From the NCBI RefSeq assembly GCF_900176385.1, contig NZ_FWXN01000002.1:186001-250000 (forward strand): 64,000 nucleotides of DNA. The letters are read 5' to 3'. A program made the position numbers and the translations under genes. This document shows, piece by piece, positions 62,157 to 64,000 of the stretch (within the stretch, counting starts at the first letter, position 1; every line of letters starts with the position of its first letter). This DNA is from Janibacter indicus. Lineage in GTDB: Bacteria > Actinomycetota > Actinomycetes > Actinomycetales > Dermatophilaceae. The notes under the pieces were generated by a model. That model did not search any database. It worked only from the letters and a program-made list of their open reading frames with translations, and was not told where the DNA came from.

Positions 62157-63419
62157 TCATCGAGGGTCGAAGCCAGCGAGCGGGCTCTCGGCGCACGGCG
62201 AGACCGGACGCGGCGGGGCAGCGGTCTCCCCTTCGGGCCGGCGGCGCATGAGCTTGAGCATCACGGGCTCGTTGCGGGTGGGGTTGGCCTTGGAGTGGTC
62301 CTGGCTGGCGGCGGGCACGGTGCGCTCGCCCGAGAGGGCGGACTCGCCGTAGCCCTGGACGCACTCCGGGTCGGGGCCGTCGAGCGGCAGGCCGGTGAAG
62401 AACTTCGCGGCCATGCAGCCGCCGCGGCAGCTGTCGAAGTGGGCGCACTTCGAGCAGGCGCCACCGGTCTGAGGGGAGCGCAGCTCGCGGAAGAGCTCGG
62501 AGTCGCGCCACACCCCGCCGAAGCCGCCGTCGGTGAGCAGGTTCCCGGCGTGGAACTGGTCGTGGATCGCGAAGGGGCACGCGTAGACGTCACCGACGGG
62601 GTCGATGAGGCAGACGACGCGGCCGGCGCCGCAGAGGTTGAGCCCGGGCAGGGACTCGCCGAAGGCCGCAAGGTGGAAGAAGGAGTCGCCGGTGAGCACG
62701 TCCTCTCCGTGAGCCATGAGCCAGTCGTAGAGCACCCGCTGCTGCTCCGGCAACGGGTGCAGTTCGTCCCACACGTCGGCGCCGCGGCCCGAGGGACGCA
62801 GCCGGGTCAGGCGCAGCGTGGCGCCGTAGCGGTCGGCGATGGCCTTGAAGTCGTCGAGCTGGCTGATGTTCTGTCGGGTGCAGACGACGGAGATCTTGGC
62901 GTCACCGAACCCGGCGGCCTGCAGGTTGTCGAGGGCACGCAGCGCCATGTCGTAGGAGCCGGGGCCGCGGACGTAGTCGTTGACCTCGGCGGTCGCGCCG
63001 TCGAGGGAGATCTGTACGTCGACGTAGTCGGTCGCGGCGAGGAAGGCCGCGCGCTCGGGGGTGATCCGGGCGCCGTTCGTCGAGAACTTCACGCCCACGT
63101 CGTGGGCGACCGCGTACTCGAGCAGCTCCCAGAAGTCGGGGCGGATCGTCGGCTCACCACCGCCGATGTTGACGTAGAAGACCTGCATCCGCTGCAACTC
63201 GTCGATGACGGCCTTGCACTGCTCGGTGCTCAACTCGCGCGGGTCTCGCCGACCCGAGCTGGAGAGGCAGTGGGCGCACTCGAGGTTGCAGGCGTAGGTC
63301 AGCTCCCAGGTCAGGCAGATCGGGGCGTCGAGGCCGAACTCGAACTGCTCGACGAGCGTGCCGCCCTCGGGGCGGGCTGGTGCCTGCCGGGCCGCGGGTC
63401 GGTCGGTGGTGAGGGTCAT
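62157..63419 (-). CDS. mftC: Mycofactocin radical SAM maturase
   Basis: A 420-residue radical SAM/SPASM enzyme. The SAM cluster motif is ACNLECAHCLSS (CxxxCxxC) near residue 47. The SPASM region has CGAGRVVCLIDPVGDVYACPF and CSKCAHFDSCRGGCMAAKFFTG followed by PECVQGYGE, giving auxiliary cluster ligands. It decarboxylates the C-terminal Tyr of MftA and then forms the Val-Tyr crosslink, using MftB as peptide chaperone. ATG 63419 follows mftB by 9 bp. Confidence 0.96.
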   Translation of the reverse strand: MTLTTDRPAARQAPARPEGGTLVEQFEFGLDAPICLTWELTYACNLECAHCLSSSGRRDPRELSTEQCKAVIDELQRMQVFYVNIGGGEPTIRPDFWELLEYAVAHDVGVKFSTNGARITPERAAFLAATDYVDVQISLDGATAEVNDYVRGPGSYDMALRALDNLQAAGFGDAKISVVCTRQNISQLDDFKAIADRYGATLRLTRLRPSGRGADVWDELHPLPEQQRVLYDWLMAHGEDVLTGDSFFHLAAFGESLPGLNLCGAGRVVCLIDPVGDVYACPFAIHDQFHAGNLLTDGGFGGVWRDSELFRELRSPQTGGACSKCAHFDSCRGGCMAAKFFTGLPLDGPDPECVQGYGESALSGERTVPAASQDHSKANPTRNEPVMLKLMRRRPEGETAAPPRPVSPCAESPLAGFDPR

Positions 63420-63428
63420 GCTGGCTCC

Positions 63429-63716
63429 TCAGGAGTCGGTGCGTGGGCGGATCATGCCGTTGGCGGCAAGACCCTGCAGCGCACGCAGGTACCCGTCGTG
63501 CTGCTCCTGCGGGATGCCCTCGGCGACCAGGGTGCTCTGCACGTCCGGGTGGTCGGCGAGGTGCTCCACGACGCGGACGAGCTCCGGTCGCTTGAGGAAG
63601 GACAGCTTGCGGTTGTGGAAGTTGTAGGCCAGGGCCCCGAAGGGTTCGGGGCGAAGCGCCACGGATGCCGACAGCTCCCAGGGCCGCATCAGCATCCGTG
63701 GCGTTTCCGCGTTCAT
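63429..63716 (-). CDS. mftB: Mycofactocin peptide chaperone MftB
   Basis: A 95-residue RRE (PqqD-like) protein: PWELSASVALRPEPFGALAYNFHNRKLSFLKRPELVRVVEHLADHPDVQSTLVAEGIPQEQ. The ALRPEPFGAL.Y.F..RKLSFLK core is diagnostic for MftB. It binds the MftA leader and presents it to MftC. Start MNAETPRML at 63716 chosen; ATG 63725 (MIAMNAE) is an alternative. It lies 31 bp after mftA. Confidence 0.93.
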   Translation of the reverse strand: MNAETPRMLMRPWELSASVALRPEPFGALAYNFHNRKLSFLKRPELVRVVEHLADHPDVQSTLVAEGIPQEQHDGYLRALQGLAANGMIRPRTDS

Positions 63717-63747
63717 CGCGATCATCGATCTCTGGTCGAGGCGCGGA

Positions 63748-63855
63748 TCAGTAGACGCCGCACATGCCGTCGATGGAGACCTCTTCCACGAGGTCATCGG
63801 CGACTGCGTCGACCTGAGCGTCTTGCTCGAGACCGTCGTGCTGCTCGTCTGCCAT
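63748..63855 (-). CDS. mftA: Mycofactocin precursor peptide
   Basis: A 35-residue precursor from ATG 63855 ending VSIDGMCGVY. The C-terminal IDGMCGVY core is invariant in MftA, and its last Val-Tyr becomes the cofactor after MftC, MftE and MftD act. The leader is acidic (EQDAQVDAVADDLVEE), as expected for MftB binding. GGACGAC precedes the ATG by four bases. First gene of the mft operon; a degenerate copy of the shared palindrome lies 66 bp upstream. Confidence 0.96.
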   Translation of the reverse strand: MADEQHDGLEQDAQVDAVADDLVEEVSIDGMCGVY

Positions 63856-63921
63856 GGTGTCGTCCTTCCGACGTCGCTGTCTGGTTCGGCCCAAGTTAGT
63901 GACGTGAGAGGACGGCCGTAA

Positions 63922-63937
63922 CTGCCCTAACGGGTAG
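63922..63937. promoter_or_regulatory. Shared alcohol-regulon palindrome, copy 3 (mftA promoter, degenerate)
   Basis: CTGCCCTAACGGGTAG (on the minus strand CTACCCGTTAGGGCAG). It keeps the CTRCCC/GGGYAG arms of the 49389 and 57917 palindromes, but the central four bases differ. About 67 bp upstream of the mftA start. Confidence 0.6.
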
Positions 63938-63970
63938 TCCGTGGCCTGCCCGGGTCGGTCAGGCGGGTGG

Positions 63971-64000
63971 TCAGGCGCCGCCCAGTGCCGCGTCCACGAT
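63971..64000 (-). CDS. Possible 3' end of a gene upstream of mftA
   Basis: The minus strand reads IVDAALGGA then TGA at 63971. It could be the last nine codons of a gene that continues past the window, for example a mycofactocin regulator. Too short to identify or to be sure it is coding. Confidence 0.25.
   Translation of the reverse strand: MVDAALGGA

Overview
The window is about 70% G+C DNA from a Gram-positive actinobacterium. It has GTG starts, ATGA/GTGA gene overlaps, HspR/HAIR heat-shock control, an IdeR-type iron box, CsoR copper control, LytR-CpsA-Psr and LprG/P55 envelope genes, and a mycofactocin locus. Gene content suggests a Micrococcales member of the Intrasporangiaceae/Janibacter type; that placement is inference. 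Nearly all of the window is ordinary chromosome. I see no phage, transposase, rRNA, tRNA or CRISPR.

Layout. 1-5458: small housekeeping and accessory genes (two GNAT acetyltransferases, DUF1697, SDR, a membrane protein, MFS transporter, thioesterase, Mug-type DNA glycosylase). 5579-9086: a copper-export operon (copZ, a secreted His-rich protein, copA) behind two CsoR-like sites. 9171-11190: a decayed, repeat-rich stretch with a YoeB remnant, two truncated genes meeting at a scar, a MITE-like palindrome and a dyad-symmetric array of 19-bp-spaced half-sites. 11067-15268: dnaK-grpE-dnaJ-hspR with two HAIR operators; clpB at 20848 carries a third. 15280-20651: a lipase-like hydrolase, a mycothiol-type protein, a PLP enzyme, SRPBCC, an RraB-like protein and LCP. 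23536-42985: metabolic genes (FAD monooxygenase, lprG-P55 pair, hydrolases, xthA, pyrE, siderophore-interacting protein, HAD, ABC-F with a candidate leader peptide, PAP2, TrmH), then a histidine kinase, response regulator and NatAB-like ABC exporter. 43296-45898: a second copA, with csoR and a perfect CsoR operator. 45913-47163: ilvA.

47358-63855 is a coherent alcohol-oxidation locus. It runs DUF779-aldehyde dehydrogenase (-), iron alcohol dehydrogenase plus GAF sensor kinase and NarL-type regulator (+), then on the minus strand mftA-B-C-D-E, a mycofactocin-type SDR and mftF, then an NDMA-dependent methanol dehydrogenase homologue (mno/mdo), a MoxR ATPase, a VWA protein and mftM. MftA-F make the redox cofactor mycofactocin, MftM should methylate its glucan tail, Mno oxidises alcohols to aldehydes with mycofactocin as electron acceptor, and the aldehyde dehydrogenase removes the product. 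A shared palindrome, consensus CTRCCCGWTNGGGYAG, lies upstream of all three transcription units and probably makes them one regulon of the adjacent two-component system. mftG and mftR are not in the window.

The least explained signals are repeats. Six copies of a GCATTGCC-N4-GGCAATGC palindrome lie at gene ends and even donate stop codons. A CCCTTCGA...CCTCAGG element sits both between genes and apparently in-frame inside three of them. The octamer CGAAGGGG is strongly over-represented.
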